Source: Cellulophaga sp. RHA19 (GTDB lineage Bacteria; Bacteroidota; Bacteroidia; Flavobacteriales; Flavobacteriaceae). Taken from it: a stretch of 64,000 nucleotides of DNA. Position numbers and translations under genes: made by a program. The stretch covers positions 3,835,001 to 3,899,000 of the forward strand of contig NZ_PHUL01000001.1 in NCBI RefSeq assembly GCF_002813425.1, in the 5' to 3' direction. Positions 63,769 through 64,000 of this stretch are shown in pieces (within the stretch, counting starts at the first letter, position 1; each line of letters starts with the position of its first letter). The notes beneath the pieces are model-generated. The model was not told the origin of the DNA. It did no database searches and saw only the letters and a program-made list of their open reading frames with translations.

Positions 63769-64000
63769 ACGTAAAATTATAGCTGTAAAGATAACAATAC
63801 AAATAGGTTTAAAAAAAATAAACACAACAGACAATTACACGGTAAATAGGGATGTAAAAAACTTAGATTGGTACTACTTTTGATCTGTTTAGATGACTTT
63901 ACTCACTTAAAAGGTAAGTTAACGCATTCTTAATTGCATAGTTGTACTATAAAGCTCAAATTTGTTAGTACATTTAATGCAGATTTAGATTTACAAATCT

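Noticed and set aside
63769-63834. TTG-initiated N-terminal extension of mpl
   Set aside because: Twenty-two hydrophobic codons before MKIHFIAIGG, which is the normal Mur ligase start.
63835-64000. TACTTTTG at 63875-63882 as a promoter for a gene beyond the window
   Set aside because: No matching -33 element and no visible gene; too little sequence to support it. The rest of this end shows nothing identifiable.

Overview
This window is a low-GC chromosomal segment of a member of the Bacteroidota, almost certainly a marine-type Flavobacteriaceae; the genus cannot be fixed from the sequence alone. The evidence is the gene set: SusC/SusD pairs, a FecI/FecR-type sigma/anti-sigma pair with a TonB-dependent receptor, CtlX and zinc-free S14/L36. 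Promoters match the Bacteroidota consensus TTTG-N19-TAnnTTTG, with an exact example upstream of rpsL. There are no rRNA or tRNA genes, CRISPR arrays or insertion sequences that I can see.

Layout. 1-6.8 kb: the 3' end of queE, a secreted esterase, a four-Cys membrane protein, a rhodanese/WYL-regulator/effector-binding operon, and ffh-folD. 6.9-12.8 kb: an envelope signalling island in which an ECF sigma factor gene, fecR and a FecA-like receptor gene face a divergent surface lipoprotein gene. 12.8-21.5 kb: mtfA-like peptidase, argS, two tandem guanidino-group-modifying enzymes, gltA, eno and carA. 21.6-38.7 kb: the merged str-S10-spc-alpha ribosomal cluster on the minus strand, rpsL through rplQ, including the short genes rpmJ and rpmD. 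39-48.9 kb: two tandem SusC-SusD operons with matching leaders and identical terminator hairpins. 48.9-57.3 kb: rlmB, rhomboid protease, rarA, and a long minus-strand run radC-deacetylase-like-yjjG-lipoprotein-outer membrane protein-secreted protein. 57.3-62.4 kb: a non-canonical Hsp70 locus. 62.4-63.8 kb: mpl.

The two most interesting items are these. (1) The fecR-receptor operon and the divergent lipoprotein gene share an ungapped bipartite promoter motif, GTAGGGTTTTTT-N8-ATTGTTATA (9300-9328 plus strand; 8658-8686 minus strand). It is the likely target of the ECF sigma factor encoded between them, and ties the mosaic-repeat surface lipoprotein to the receptor as one regulon. (2) An 832-residue Hsp70 has about 120 extra residues between its ATPase and substrate-binding domains. 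It is co-transcribed with a 97-residue GrpE-head-like protein and sits opposite a 699-residue single-span membrane protein with an internally duplicated C-terminal domain. Together these look like a dedicated chaperone system.

Most other genes are ordinary housekeeping genes. Several open frames begin at an upstream TTG; I moved four starts (fecR, second susC, rhomboid, mpl) to internal ATG codons where homology-like sequence begins.
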